Made by a program: the position numbers and the translations under genes. A stretch of DNA of 64,000 nucleotides from Numida meleagris (Eukaryota > Chordata > Aves > Galliformes > Numididae): NCBI RefSeq assembly GCF_002078875.1, contig NC_034424.1:5441566-5505565 (forward strand), read 5' to 3'. The notes beneath the pieces were generated by a model. The model saw only the letters and a list, made by a program, of their open reading frames with translations. It was not told the origin of the DNA and did no database searches. Shown one piece after another: positions 34,274 to 44,791 of the stretch; within the stretch, counting starts at the first letter, position 1, and every line of letters begins with the position of its first letter.

Positions 34274-36998
34274 ATGCCGCGGGCGGCCGTGCTGCTGTGG
34301 CTGCTGCTGCCGGGGCTGGCGGCGCTGGAGCCGCTCAGCGTGGGGCTGGCCATCGGCGTGGCCTCGGCGCTCACCGGTTACCTGTCCCACCCCAGCTTCT
34401 ACTGCAGCTACGTGGAGTGCTGCCCCAGCGCCGGGCACCGCCTCAACGCCACCGGTACCGGGAACGAGGGACGGGGTTCGGGGTCTCGGGGCGCGGAGGG
34501 GTCGGTGCTGACGGTGTGTCCCCGCAGCGCTGCGGGAGCAGCTGGACAGCAAGCTGTTCGGGCAGCACCTGGCCAAGGAGGTGGTGCTGCGGGCGGTGAC
34601 GGGCTTCAGCAACAACCCCAGCCCCAAGAAGCCGCTGACGCTGTCTCTGCACGGCTGGGCCGGCACCGGGAAGAACTTCTTGAGCCAGCTGCTGGCGCGG
34701 CACGTGCACCCCGCCGGGCTGCGCAGCAAGTTCGTGCACCTCTTCCTGGCCACGCTGCATTTCCCGCACCCGCAGCGCGTGCCCCTGTACCAGGTGAGCG
34801 CGGGGCGCCGGGCGGGGATAGCGCGGTTGTTGAAGGCCTCGAGGCTTCTGGGAACCAACCCCTGCATGGCGGTCCCTTGGTTTGCCCCGCTCTCCGTCTC
34901 CAGCCGCGCTGCCTTTATCCTGACCCTATTCTCGCTCCTTTGTGGCACTAGGGAACGTAGTCGGCGGGGATGGGTTGGGGTTGGGCTTGGAGAGGTCGTT
35001 CCCAGCCTCGCTGGTTCAGTGGCTCCCCTTACTGTCTGTGTGTCCTTTGGGAGCAGGTGGCCGTGGGGTGCTGGCTGCTGCTCAGCCCCACTGCGCCGTG
35101 CCATGAGAGCGTAGATAGGAGAGTCCCCGTGGGACTTCATTCCTCCAGCCTGGGGATTTCCTACTTTCACATTCCAGTGTTTGAATGGATGCCCTCGTAG
35201 GGGTGGTTTCTGTATGAAAGAGGAAACATTGCCTGTTAAAGCAAACAGATGGGCCCTCATAGCCAGATGTCACCGTCCCCTCCTTACACCGAGGAGAAAG
35301 AACGAGGAAGTTTGATTTGTGAGCGGGGAAAGAATCCACCTTTAAATGCAGCGTCACGTCCAAGGGATCCACCGCAGTGTTTGTGGCCCTCTCTGTGGGG
35401 GAATAAGGCCCAACCAATGGGGAGGGGTGGGGGCAGCTGGGAGGGTGTCTCTGGGGTCCCTACAGCCGCCTTGCAATCCGCCCTCAGCTTTCAGCGTTTC
35501 TCAACTTGTTCCAGGAGCAATTGCAGAGCTGGATTCGGGGCAACGTCAGCGCCTGCGCCCACTCGGTCTTCATTTTCGATGAGATGGACAAAATGCACCA
35601 GGGCCTCATCGACGCCATCAAGCCCTTCTTGGACTACTACGAGCAGGTTGACGGGGTGTCCTACAGGAAAGCCATCTTCATCTTCCTCAGGTCGGCAGCA
35701 CCTCGTGGGAAATCAATCTGTATTTATGATGCTAATGGTGTTTGCGTGGGGCTGCATTCAGAGTACAGCAGGAGAGCTGTATGAGAGCTCACGAGAACAG
35801 CACAGAGCACAGTTTGCGTGAGAGCTGAGATTCTGGGGAAGTTCTCTGGGATAGAGGCGTTGTGCACCGGGTATGGCTGGGATGGAGTTAAAATTCTCCA
35901 GAGCAGCCTGTTTGGTGCCTGTGTTTTGCATTTGTGGCTAAAACAGCACCGATAACGCCCCGGTGTTTGGCTGTTGCTTGCACAGCCTCAAGGATTCTTT
36001 TTATTTTCCTGGCTGGGGAGTGAGCAAGAGGCAAGAGTGGGAGGGAGCACAGCCAGGAGAGCTGAACTGGACTGACATGGGGAACATGCCACACTCCACA
36101 GCGACATGCTCAGCAATAAAAACTGGGGTAGAGAAAGAAGTGGGGGTAGCAGCCTCCAAGGTGAGGTCAGTGAGAGGCTGCCTGGGAGGGCAGTAATTTT
36201 GACTTAAAGGTTTCTGTGTTGATAACTTGTTTGATTTCAGATTAAGTTGGTGTGACCAGCTGAAAAGAAATTCTGGCTTAATTGTGTCAGCTCACTGCTG
36301 TAAATTTTTCTTTTATCAATAGCAATGCTGGTGGTGACTTAATTAATAAGGCAGCGCTTGACTTCTGGACAAATGGAAAGCGCAGGGAAGATATTCAGCT
36401 GAAAGACCTGGAGCCCATGCTGTCTGTAGGAGTCTTCAATAACAAGAACAGTAAGTCACTTTCCCTTAGAAAATGGGAAATTGCTTTACTTCAAACTGCA
36501 GGGTTAATCTCAGCAATCTGTACCTCACTACCTTGACTCTGCACCGCTTTTCTTGACCCCCACCTTTCCCCAGTGCCCCCTCACAGGCCCCTCCCAGGGA
36601 AGTTTTCATTACAGAAGTTGCTCATGGGTAGATAAACCTCATTGTGAATTGAGTCTGTACCCGAGTTGAGTCTGTTGCCCAAGTTTGGAGAACATCCTTC
36701 CTATATCTCTTTCCTTCCCTCAACTCCTGCAGGTGGACTGTGGCACAGCAGCCTCATCGACAGGAACCTCATTGACTACTTTGTTCCCTTGCTGCCCCTG
36801 GAGCACAAGCACGTGAAGATGTGTGTCCGGGCTGAGATGATGGCCCGTGGCCATGAAGTCGATGAGGAGGTTGTTCAGGCAGTGGCTGATGAAATGACAT
36901 ACTTCCCAAAAGAAGCGAAAATCTACTCTGATAAAGGCTGCAAGACTGTACAGGCCAAGCTGGATATCCATGAAGACATTGCAAAAGCCATGGACTGA
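34274..36998 (+). CDS. TOR1B: TOR1B, torsin-1B AAA+ ATPase (five exons, 338 aa)
   Basis: An ER-lumen and nuclear-envelope AAA+ ATPase closely related to TOR1A. Exons are 34274-34454, 34528-34793, 35515-35690, 36323-36450 and 36733-36998, all GT-AG, giving 338 residues (human TOR1B 336). A signal peptide ([18 protein letters not shown] region) and hydrophobic ER segment are followed by VECC. Walker A GWAGTGKN is at 103-110 and Walker B FIFDEM has Asp171/Glu172. Family-specific features shared with mammalian TOR1B include [38 protein letters not shown] and CKTVQAKLD. The C-terminus (HEDIAKAMD) extends past the human end. Start 34274 is preferred because it places the signal peptide at the N-terminus. 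Intron 3 holds an LTR fragment. Confidence 0.95.
35862..36165 (+). mobile_element. Solo LTR fragment, avian ERV-L-like, in TOR1B intron 3
   Basis: The stretch GGGTATGGCTGGGATGGAGT, later GCTGTTGCTTGCACAG, and a CATGCTCAGCAATAAAAACTG near the right end match the layout of a common avian LTR as I remember it. No retroviral coding sequence is present, so it is a diverged solo LTR in sense orientation to TOR1B. Borders are approximate. Confidence 0.55.
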
Positions 36999-37599
36999 TT
37001 ACCTTCACCTCTCCAAAGCACTTTCAGTGCTTTTGGAAACTTGTCTATTTGCACTTAAGCTCTTTTTTTATACTATTGCAGGGAATGCAGTGGAAATCCT
37101 AGAGTGAGTGGTGTGGGCTTTTAAGCTTTTTTTAACATAAAATCCCACTGTTCATCTCTAAACTGGCTGGTACCCAAATATTGCCCCCATTTTTTAGCCT
37201 ATTAGAAGAGTTATGAGGGTGATGCCTACAGTACTGGATACAGCTCTCCTGGTTTACCCCTTTTAGCGCTAGGATTGTTAAATCTTTCATTCCCCTTTCC
37301 ACAGACCGACAGCAGAGGAACTCTTGCAGGCAGTCGTACAGAGAGGCTCAAGCTTATGAGACAGTGAAATGAAGGGATTTATAGTGTGATCAAGCCTAGG
37401 GTAGTGTCAGCAAGGGCACAAACCTCGATGCGTTGCAGTAAGAAGGGGGCAGCTGGGAGGCTCGCATCTTCACAGCACGCTGCTGCTGCTGTGGCTTCTA
37501 CACACGAGATTCAGCTATGTAGGGACTGAAGGGCAGCGTTATAGTTCATGTCTGACTTGCATCATATCATGTCTACCATGTCTCCCACTCTAGCAATAT

Positions 37600-37660
37600 G
37601 GAATGTCACAATGAGCTCAGGGAGATCTGTTACTAAATGGTGGAGAAAAGGGAGAACGTA
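37600..37660. repeat. Probable dispersed repeat (copy B)
   Basis: The 18-bp string CAATGAGCTCAGGGAGAT at 37609-37626 is identical to 25608-25625, with related sequence just after it. The family is not recognised. Confidence 0.3.
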
Positions 37661-38683
37661 ATTACTTGTTGCTCCGCTTCTTTGGGCGGAAAAGAAATCG
37701 TGATTTTTTTTTTTTTCTTCTCGTATTTTTCTAAGGGGGCAAGGTGAATTTGCACGGTGACTCCAGGGTGCCTGCCTTACTAAGCACAGGGACACAGGGG
37801 AAGGGTCTGACTTACAGCACAGCCTCGTAGGAGGCAGGATGTGACAGTCACAGCTTGTCAGGTCGGTCTGCTTGGGGGCTCCTGGGCCTGAAGGCTGTGC
37901 TGTCTTCAGCGGTCCCCACTCCTCCTCTGGCCCTGCTTAGAAGACGCTTTCCTGGCTGATGTTATTTTTAATAGCATATTTTTTTATACTGAACGTTAAG
38001 CAACCAAAATGCAATGCTGGAGAACCACAGAGTAGGGAGGGTGGGAAAGGGCTTCAGCCACCGCTAAGCCCGTACTTCACTGGGCGATGAGTATGGTTTT
38101 TTTTATAGTAGCTTTTACCACTGAATGATGTCTGAGGAAGGTGGGAGAGGCTGACTGAGCCTTCCCCCATGAGGTCAGGCTGGGGTCTGGAAGGGGGTTA
38201 TAGCTTTAACTCTTCCATCATCCATCCGGCACTGGTGGATCCGATGCAGCAGTGCAAGACAGAAGTGCCTAAAATTTCATTGATTGGTTTTCTTGAACTG
38301 TTCTGAGGGCATGAACCACAGCATCTCCTCCATCACAGAGGTGATGCCAAACCTACAGGTCTCACTGTTACTACGTTAATGGAAATGACAGCAGACAGCT
38401 TAGCATTAATGTTCAGCTCTCATTGAGAAGTGGCAATTGCCTTTTACAGCTCCACGTGGAGTTTGTCAAATGTTGGCAAACTGGTGGTACTGATGCAATC
38501 TCCGGAGCCAAATGCTAGCTAGCCATTAACCTTGGGACATTGGACTGCAGCTTTCCATATGCAATGTTTTGCTTATTAACCGACTTATTTCTAAGTGTAA
38601 ATGTTGTCACCAGTTTGTTCCTTTGAGTGCAAACTACTTGCACAGCTTCACAACACTAACTGTTCCCACAGTACTGCAGCTGG

Positions 38684-38689
38684 AATAAA
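38684..38689 (+). terminator. TOR1B: TOR1B polyadenylation signal AATAAA
   Basis: GGAATAAACC is followed within 20 bp by a T-rich downstream element. A further AATAAA at about 39610 could serve a longer transcript. Confidence 0.45.
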
Positions 38690-38705
38690 CCTTCAGTCGT
38701 TTCTC

Positions 38706-40153
38706 TCTCTTGCCTGAATCATTCTGAGCTATAGGAAAGTCTTACTTCATGCAGCTTTCAACCAGCTACCCTGCAGAGCTTCCTGCTGTGCTTCCTTTAT
38801 TCTTAAACATCTAATTGTAAGAACATGAGGTAAGCCTACTAAATAGCTTGTTGATATTAAAGCAGGTTGAGCTGTCCCAGAACATAAGAAATTCAGTACT
38901 ACAGCTCATTAGACATGGATCTAAGAAAGAACCAGCTCCAGGAAAGCCTTGGAGGCTTGGCTCTGCAGTTAGGAACATCTCTCCGCCTGTCTGTGTGGCC
39001 CAGGGTCAGGCAGATGCAGCCCTAGGGCCAGGCTGCCTCCTAGCAAGGGAGAAAGATAATCTAAGAAAGAAAGATAGTAAGAGAAAGATCTTAAGAAAGC
39101 ACTTAATAGCTCACTGCATTTTAACCATAAATTCTCGCTTTACAAGCACAGCATGAGAGCTGGGAACTTTCCCTGTAGAAGGTTTAACTGAAGTAGCAGC
39201 TGCTTGTGCTGGACTTTGGTAAGAGCAAACAGAATTCTGTCTTGGGGACAGCTCAGCTGCTTGCATCGGGTCAAGGCACCGTTGCTGTCAGGCTCAGACC
39301 TTTCCCCCAGTTCGACATTTCTCCTGCTGCTGTCAGCTCCAGTTTCAGGTGGCACATGAATAAAGAACAGCCCAAAGTACCCGCTCACAGCAAGACAGGG
39401 GCAGGAGATCTGTTTGAAACTACGCACTCGAAGGGGGAGGAATACCTGCAGGATCAGAAGGATCAGACCTGGCAGTGGGTTCTGCTCCCGCACAGCTCTG
39501 TGGTTTTGAGAAGAGATTGGTCAGGGAGCAGTCTCCCTGCTCTGACCATCACTCCTGCATCCTCTGGAGGAAGCTCCCACCCACCCTAAGCCACCCAGAG
39601 TTATGATACAATAAACTACTGCTCCAGTGTCTGTCAAATGCTCCCACTGATGCTGCAGTAGCACAAGAAGCAGAACTATGAGCATGTTTCAGGCTGGAAG
39701 AGCCCCAGTGCTGCTTGGCTGAGCTGCTTCTGGTGCTGAGCAGGTACCAGACAGTAGTAAAAGTTTATCGTTTCCATGTCTGCTTTTTTCCATTAACTCG
39801 TCATTTTCTGTGATCGTAAAGCCAAGGAAAGATAAGTACCTGAGTTCAGAGCATGTGTTTGCTGACCAATTCTAGGACTGATAAGCTAATTGGCATATTA
39901 CACAACTTCAGAGCAGAACTGCTCTGTTGAAATCTTAAAAAAAAAAAAAAACACACCTATTAATTTCTTAATTTCTTCATAGGGAAAACTTCATGATGCT
40001 GCTTCTGAAAACATGGGTGCTCCACGCACCTGGCTTCAGCCAGACACACTGCATATTCTTTCCCCATAAGGGGTCAGGGTAAGAAATTAACATCAGAACA
40101 CAATGCAAAGAACAGCAGAAGGCAGCTAAGAAACACATTTCTGATGGGAAGAA
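38706..40153. other. Region between convergent TOR1B and TOR1A
   Basis: No gene was found in this 1.4 kb between the 3' ends of TOR1B (+) and TOR1A (-). The sequence is unique-looking with a short poly(A) run near 39937. The open frames at 38.85-39.6 kb have no recognisable domains. Confidence 0.55.
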
Positions 40154-40159
40154 TTTATT
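40154..40159 (-). terminator. TOR1A: TOR1A polyadenylation signal AATAAA (minus strand)
   Basis: The plus strand reads GAATTTATTGTG. On the minus strand AATAAATTC is followed by TTCCCATCAGAAATGTGTTTC, including a GU-rich element. It gives a TOR1A 3'UTR of about 1.03 kb (40154-41189), which contains no other gene. Confidence 0.45.
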
Positions 40160-41189
40160 GTGAATAGAAACTGGAATGCAAAAGGCTCTGCAGTGCTCAC
40201 ACTCAGAAAGAAGCCTGACACGCTGTAGTAACTTCACAGCTTATTCAAATGCATTTGGATCCGTCTTCATCCCAACCTCAAAGGCATACAGCATGGTGAG
40301 AACAGGAAAAAGGGAGAACCCTGCAAGCTGCCTTCTGAATTCTCTACGCAGAGGAGGAGAAACTTCTTTTCCAGTTCCTGGATGTAACATTCAACCCGTA
40401 CTCATTTCCCATTAAGTCACACCCCTTCCCTGGCACAAAGCACACTTCTCTCCTTCTAGGAAGATCACTCCTAGGAGAGCACATGGCAGGTAACTGTAAT
40501 GACAGTGATGAGACAGACAGGGATTTTTAACTCATTTCCTCTCTGTACTAAATATTAAGTCCTCCCATTGAACACTATTCACACCAAAGAGTTTCATATC
40601 CTTAACTTTGACTCAAAGAAACCTAATTTATGCTGCTATTTTGAGAAAAACATTCTTTCCAATGCTGTGCAATACCTATACATATATATATAAATTACAG
40701 AATCTGCCCTTCTCTTTACTGGAGCCAAACTGGTGGGAGATGTGTATTTTCTCAACTTGTAACGCCATTAGAGGAATGTTCCCACACGAGCCCAGTGCAG
40801 GCTTTCACAAACAGGGACCTCGATCATGATTCTCAGTATTGCAGAGAGACCATCCACAGGAAACAGGGAAACAACACAAATTTGGTCATGCCCTTCTCCC
40901 ACCATCTGTGCCAAGAGCCTGCAGATCCACAGTGTGGAGAGAAGTCTTCAGCACCATCACAGCCCTCACATTCACAATGCAGCTCTTCCTTACCTTGGTG
41001 GCACGATGCCGATGGACCTGGGAGCCATGATTAGCACAGAATAAAAATGGAGAGGCACTGCTGCTTCTTTACATACCAGTTAAAACAATGTTCCTTCCTT
41101 TAAAAAGTGCTTAAAAATGAAATGTCTCAGGTTCTCCACTTCGTGATTAAGTTAAATTCGCTTCTTTGCGAGGTTGCAGCAATAAAGCC

Positions 41190-43756
41190 TTAAAAGTCAT
41201 AGTAGTAATCCAGCTTTGCATCCACAGTTTTGCATCCTTTATCTGAATAAATCCTCTCCTCTCGGGGGAAGTAGGTCATCTCGTCCGCTACTCTGGTTAA
41301 AATGTCTTCATCCACAGCGTAGCCACGGGATTCGATCTCAACCCTGACACACATTTTCACATGTTTGTATTCCAGAGGCAGGAAGGGAACAAAATAGTCA
41401 ATGAGATTTCTATCAATCAAAGTGCTGTGCCAAAATCCACCTACAAAGGGAAAGAGAAGGGCTTTGTTACTGCTCCTCCAGTTAAACATCGCCGTGGGGT
41501 GAATATCACAGCCCCTGCTACAAACCAGGAAGAATCCATTTGTGTTTTTAGGGCCCTACAAAGCACAGCTCAGTCTAAAATTCAGCCTATTCTCATGGTG
41601 CTTTCTGCATCGTCTCAGCCACACAAACACAGTCTGCTGGATCTCTTCTGAATGAATGCATTTAAGCCCTGCTCCCCAGCTGCTAGTCTCACAGCCTCAC
41701 CTCTTTCACCTAGAGATCAGATTTTTTTCCTGTGTTACCAGCTCTCACAGGCCAGCTTGTCTCCTTGTATTTCTTCTCTTTACTTTCTCTTCAGCACATT
41801 AGTACATCAGTAAACGCACAGCACAGAATTCACAGAATCACGGAATTGTAGGGGTTGGAAGGGACCTCTAGAGATCATCGAGTCTAACTAACCTCCCTGC
41901 AAATTCCTCTAACAAACGTAACCCACAGACATCAAAGGGGCGCACACAGGTCTCCTAAGCTCTGTAATTCATCACAAGAGCTGTCCCTTTGGCCTCAAAT
42001 CTGCAGTATGGCTCCTGAGGCCAAAAACTGGAGGCCACATAAAGCAGAAACTACTTCTGTGAACTACAGCTCGTGCACTGACCACTGCCTGACATTTTTA
42101 TGGGACTCTGACTGCCTCAAAAGCAATCACAGCTTTACTCACTATTTCTGTTATTGAAGACAGACACAGACAGAGCGTTTTGCATATCCGTGAGCCGTAT
42201 ATCTTCCCTTGCCTTCCCATTTCTCCAGAAATCGAGTGCCACCTCTGTTATCTTTTCAGCTCCCGCATTGCTACAAAAAGAAAAAAAAAAAAGATTGTAA
42301 TTGAAGGTAGTTTTAAAAGGCACTGGGTGCACAGGACAACAAACCCGAGGAGTCGCTCCTTGCCTGAGGAATATGAAGATGGCCTGTCGGTACGACACTC
42401 CATCCAGAAGCTCATAGTAGTCCAGAAATGGCTTGATGGCATCAATGAGTCCTGCATGCATTTTATCCATTTCATCAAATATGAAGATTGATCTGGGACA
42501 GATGCTCACGTTTCCCCGAATCCATGACTGCAATTGGTCCTGAGCGGCATAAAAACAGGAGCAGCTGAAAGAGTTTGCGTTGAAAAGACAGAAAATAGGA
42601 ATTCTGCTTCCTGAGTTTTGTACTCCTTTCAACTGTATGATTTTGATAGCTTGCCTTCTTGACTGAAACATGGATAAATGCCGTAAATAAAACAAAACAT
42701 CATGCTGGTTCTGAAAAATGAGAACACCCAGAGACAGGATGAGACACGCAAGAAATCTCAAGAGAAATATATTCCTGAAAACACATCAGGAAGGAAAAGC
42801 TGCACATCAGGACAAAGGACAAGTACCAGGAGGAACAGCAGCACAGAGCAGAGCCTTGTCAAGCAAGCCGAGCGCTTCTGGCAGCGCTTCAGTCTGAGCA
42901 TCCCTCGGCATCAAAACTACACGGCCAGATTCATGATGTGAACTTCCACCTGCGGTCACTGGCACAGGCAGAAGCAGAATTCAGTCCTCAGCCCTTAGTT
43001 TGACTCACTCGGAAGTTAAATGAAAACAGTGATGAGTCCTTAAAACACAGCACACGAACTAAAGCTCTGCTGTATTAGGAGATCCTCTCACTTATGCTCT
43101 TAGAGGTTTCCAACCCTGGGGATCCCGTGGCAGCCCACCCCAGCGGCACTGCCGTCCTCCTGCCACTTTACCTTGTAGAGATTGATGCTATGAGCGTGAG
43201 GGAAATGCAGCGTAGCCACAAACTGATGGACGTAGTTACTCTTCAGCCCCTTCTTATAGATGCTCTCGGCGATGATCTTGCTGACGAAATTCTTGCCGGT
43301 GCCCGTCCAGCCGTGCAGGGACAGCGCCAGCGGCTTCTTGGCCTGGGCGTTGCTGAGGAAGCCCCGCACGGCCCTGACCACCACCTTGCTGACCAGGTGC
43401 TGCCCGAACAGCCGCCTGTCCAGGCTCTCCTGCAGCGCTGCGAAGCACACGGAGCCTTTAGCGGCGGGCAGAACCCCCAGCCCCATCCCAGCCCCGGGAC
43501 CCGGGACCCAGGCCCTCCCCGCGCCCCCAGCCCGGCCCGTACCGGCGGCGACGCGCTGCTCGTGCCGCTGGAGGCAGCACTCCCTGAAGTAGCAGTAGAG
43601 CCGCGGGTACGAGATGATGCCGGTGAGGGCCGAGGCGGCGGCCCCGGCGATCGCCAGCCCCAGGCTGATGGGCTCCACGGCCCGCGCGGGGGGCGCGAGG
43701 AGCAGCAGCAGCGCCAGGCCCAGAGCCGCCCGCAGCGCGCCCCGCCGCAGCTTCAT
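41190..43756 (-). CDS. TOR1A: TOR1A, torsin-1A AAA+ ATPase (five exons, 344 aa)
   Basis: The dystonia-associated ER/nuclear-envelope AAA+ ATPase, activated by LAP1/LULL1. Minus-strand exons are 43756-43543, 43437-43172, 42539-42364, 42270-42143 and 41440-41190, giving 344 residues (human 332). A basic N-terminus and a Leu-rich signal peptide end near [10 protein letters not shown], followed by the hydrophobic segment and RECC. Walker A GWTGTGKN is at 114-121; Walker B FIFDEM has Asp182/Glu183. The site of the human Glu302/303 pair reads Asp-Glu here (VADEMTYF). SDKGCKT and the C-terminus KLDYYYDF match TOR1A. Intron 3 must start GCAAGG to keep R/S-N-A-G in frame, making it a GC-AG intron. Intron 1 is only 105 bp. 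An in-frame upstream ATG at 43819 would add 21 residues. Confidence 0.95.
41822..41910 (-). mobile_element. CR1 LINE 3' end, reverse orientation, in TOR1A intron 4
   Basis: CACAGAATTCACAGAATCAC shows two CR1 terminal octamer repeats, then GGGGTTGGAAGGGACCTC and AGATCATCGAGTCTAACT. It is a truncated copy; the right border may extend toward 41950. Confidence 0.85.
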
Positions 43757-43960
43757 GGCCGGGCCGGCCGCTTCCGGTCCGCCGCTTCCGGCCTGCAGCG
43801 CCGCTTCCGCCGCCGCCATCTTGAGCCCGGGCAGAGGCGGGGCTGGGGGCGGCCATATTGGGCGGGGCGGTGGTTGAGTGACAGACGTCAGCCCGTGCCC
43901 ATAACGCAGTACGAAACGTCGCGCATTCAGTCCGAAAAGGGGAGAAAAAGGGATCAAACG
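43757..43960 (-). promoter_or_regulatory. TOR1A: TOR1A promoter/5'UTR with ETS-like repeats and a YY1-like motif
   Basis: The plus strand carries CGCTTCCGGTCCGCCGCTTC and a further GCTTCCG, that is several ETS-like CGGAAG sites on the gene's strand. CCGCCATCTTG near 43814-43824 is a YY1 site (CAAGATGGCGG on the gene strand), and an ACGTCA CRE-like half-site lies near 43885. The region is CpG-rich with no TATA. Confidence 0.55.
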
Positions 43961-44791
43961 AGCGCTGCGGGGCTGCCCCGCAGCGTGTGCTGCTGTGCCT
44001 GCAGGGCCCCGTGGAACAGGCTCTCCACAATTCCAGAAAGAATAATGCCTCTGTTACAATGCCTTAAAAACACCTTCATTGTTTTTAAGTCCCACCTCTT
44101 GCCTTCAGGCTCCCTCACATCATCCCCCCTGGCCTGCAGGGCCTGAGAGAGCTGCAGGTGAAACCTTCCTCCAGTGCACAGTCACGGCCTCATTCCCATT
44201 TCTGTTTGCAGCCGCAATAAAACGCAATGAACTGCTCTAGCAACAAGACTGAAAGGAAACAACCTGCATAACAACACTGCACAGGGGACAAAAATCCATG
44301 AACCAGCTGTCACTCCTTGTGCTGGACATGACCCAGCACCGAGCTCTGCCCAGCGAAGGCCTTGGGAACAAAGCAGCTCCTCACAAAGCTGCATTCCAAC
44401 CAGCTGGCTTTCAACTTCCCCTTCCTACTCACGAGGCACTGCTGCTTTTGAAGGATCTATTATTTTCTTTTTCTCCACACTTTTTAAGAAGGTGAGAGAA
44501 TCTGTAACAGCAAGTTTGTCTTCCCACTAAAAACATGCTAGCCACAAAAACTGATGTTATCATAAAATAAGCTTTATAATGGAAAATAAGTTATATACAA
44601 GATTTCACCAACCAGAGTTCACAATCACCTGCAAACAGACTGACTACAAGATCACAAGGAAAGCTCCGTAGATGACACCAACACGTGGAGGCAGTGACGC
44701 TCCCCTCCTCGATTCCAGGTCGCTGACACAAAATCCTCTATTGGAGAGAGAGGAGAGCAAGCACCTCTGCAGAGGCCTCAGTCTGCATCCA
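43961..44791. other. Between TOR1A promoter and C9orf78 stop; includes C9orf78 3'UTR
   Basis: No coding exon was found. The right part is presumably the C9orf78 3'UTR (minus strand). A variant signal, TATAAA on the minus strand near 44575, is the best poly(A) candidate I see, but no perfect minus-strand AATAAA is close by. The left part is unremarkable unique sequence. Confidence 0.4.

Larger units (their letters stand above)
36999..38705 (+). other. TOR1B: TOR1B 3'UTR (probable)
   Basis: No coding exon follows the TOR1B stop codon. The AU-rich sequence runs to an AATAAA at 38684, followed by a T/G-rich stretch (CAGTCGTTTCTCTCTCTTGCC), giving a 3'UTR of about 1.7 kb. Part of it (from about 37540) shares the repeat motif described at 25.6 kb. 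Shorter forms are possible. Confidence 0.5.

Noticed and set aside
34061..35260. A 399-residue minus-strand open frame
   Set aside because: It is the antisense shadow of TOR1B exons 1-2 plus intron 2 in a GC-rich region.
35862..36165. Possible additional TOR1B exon in intron 3
   Set aside because: The sequence reads as an LTR fragment and the flanking exons join in frame as in other torsins without it.
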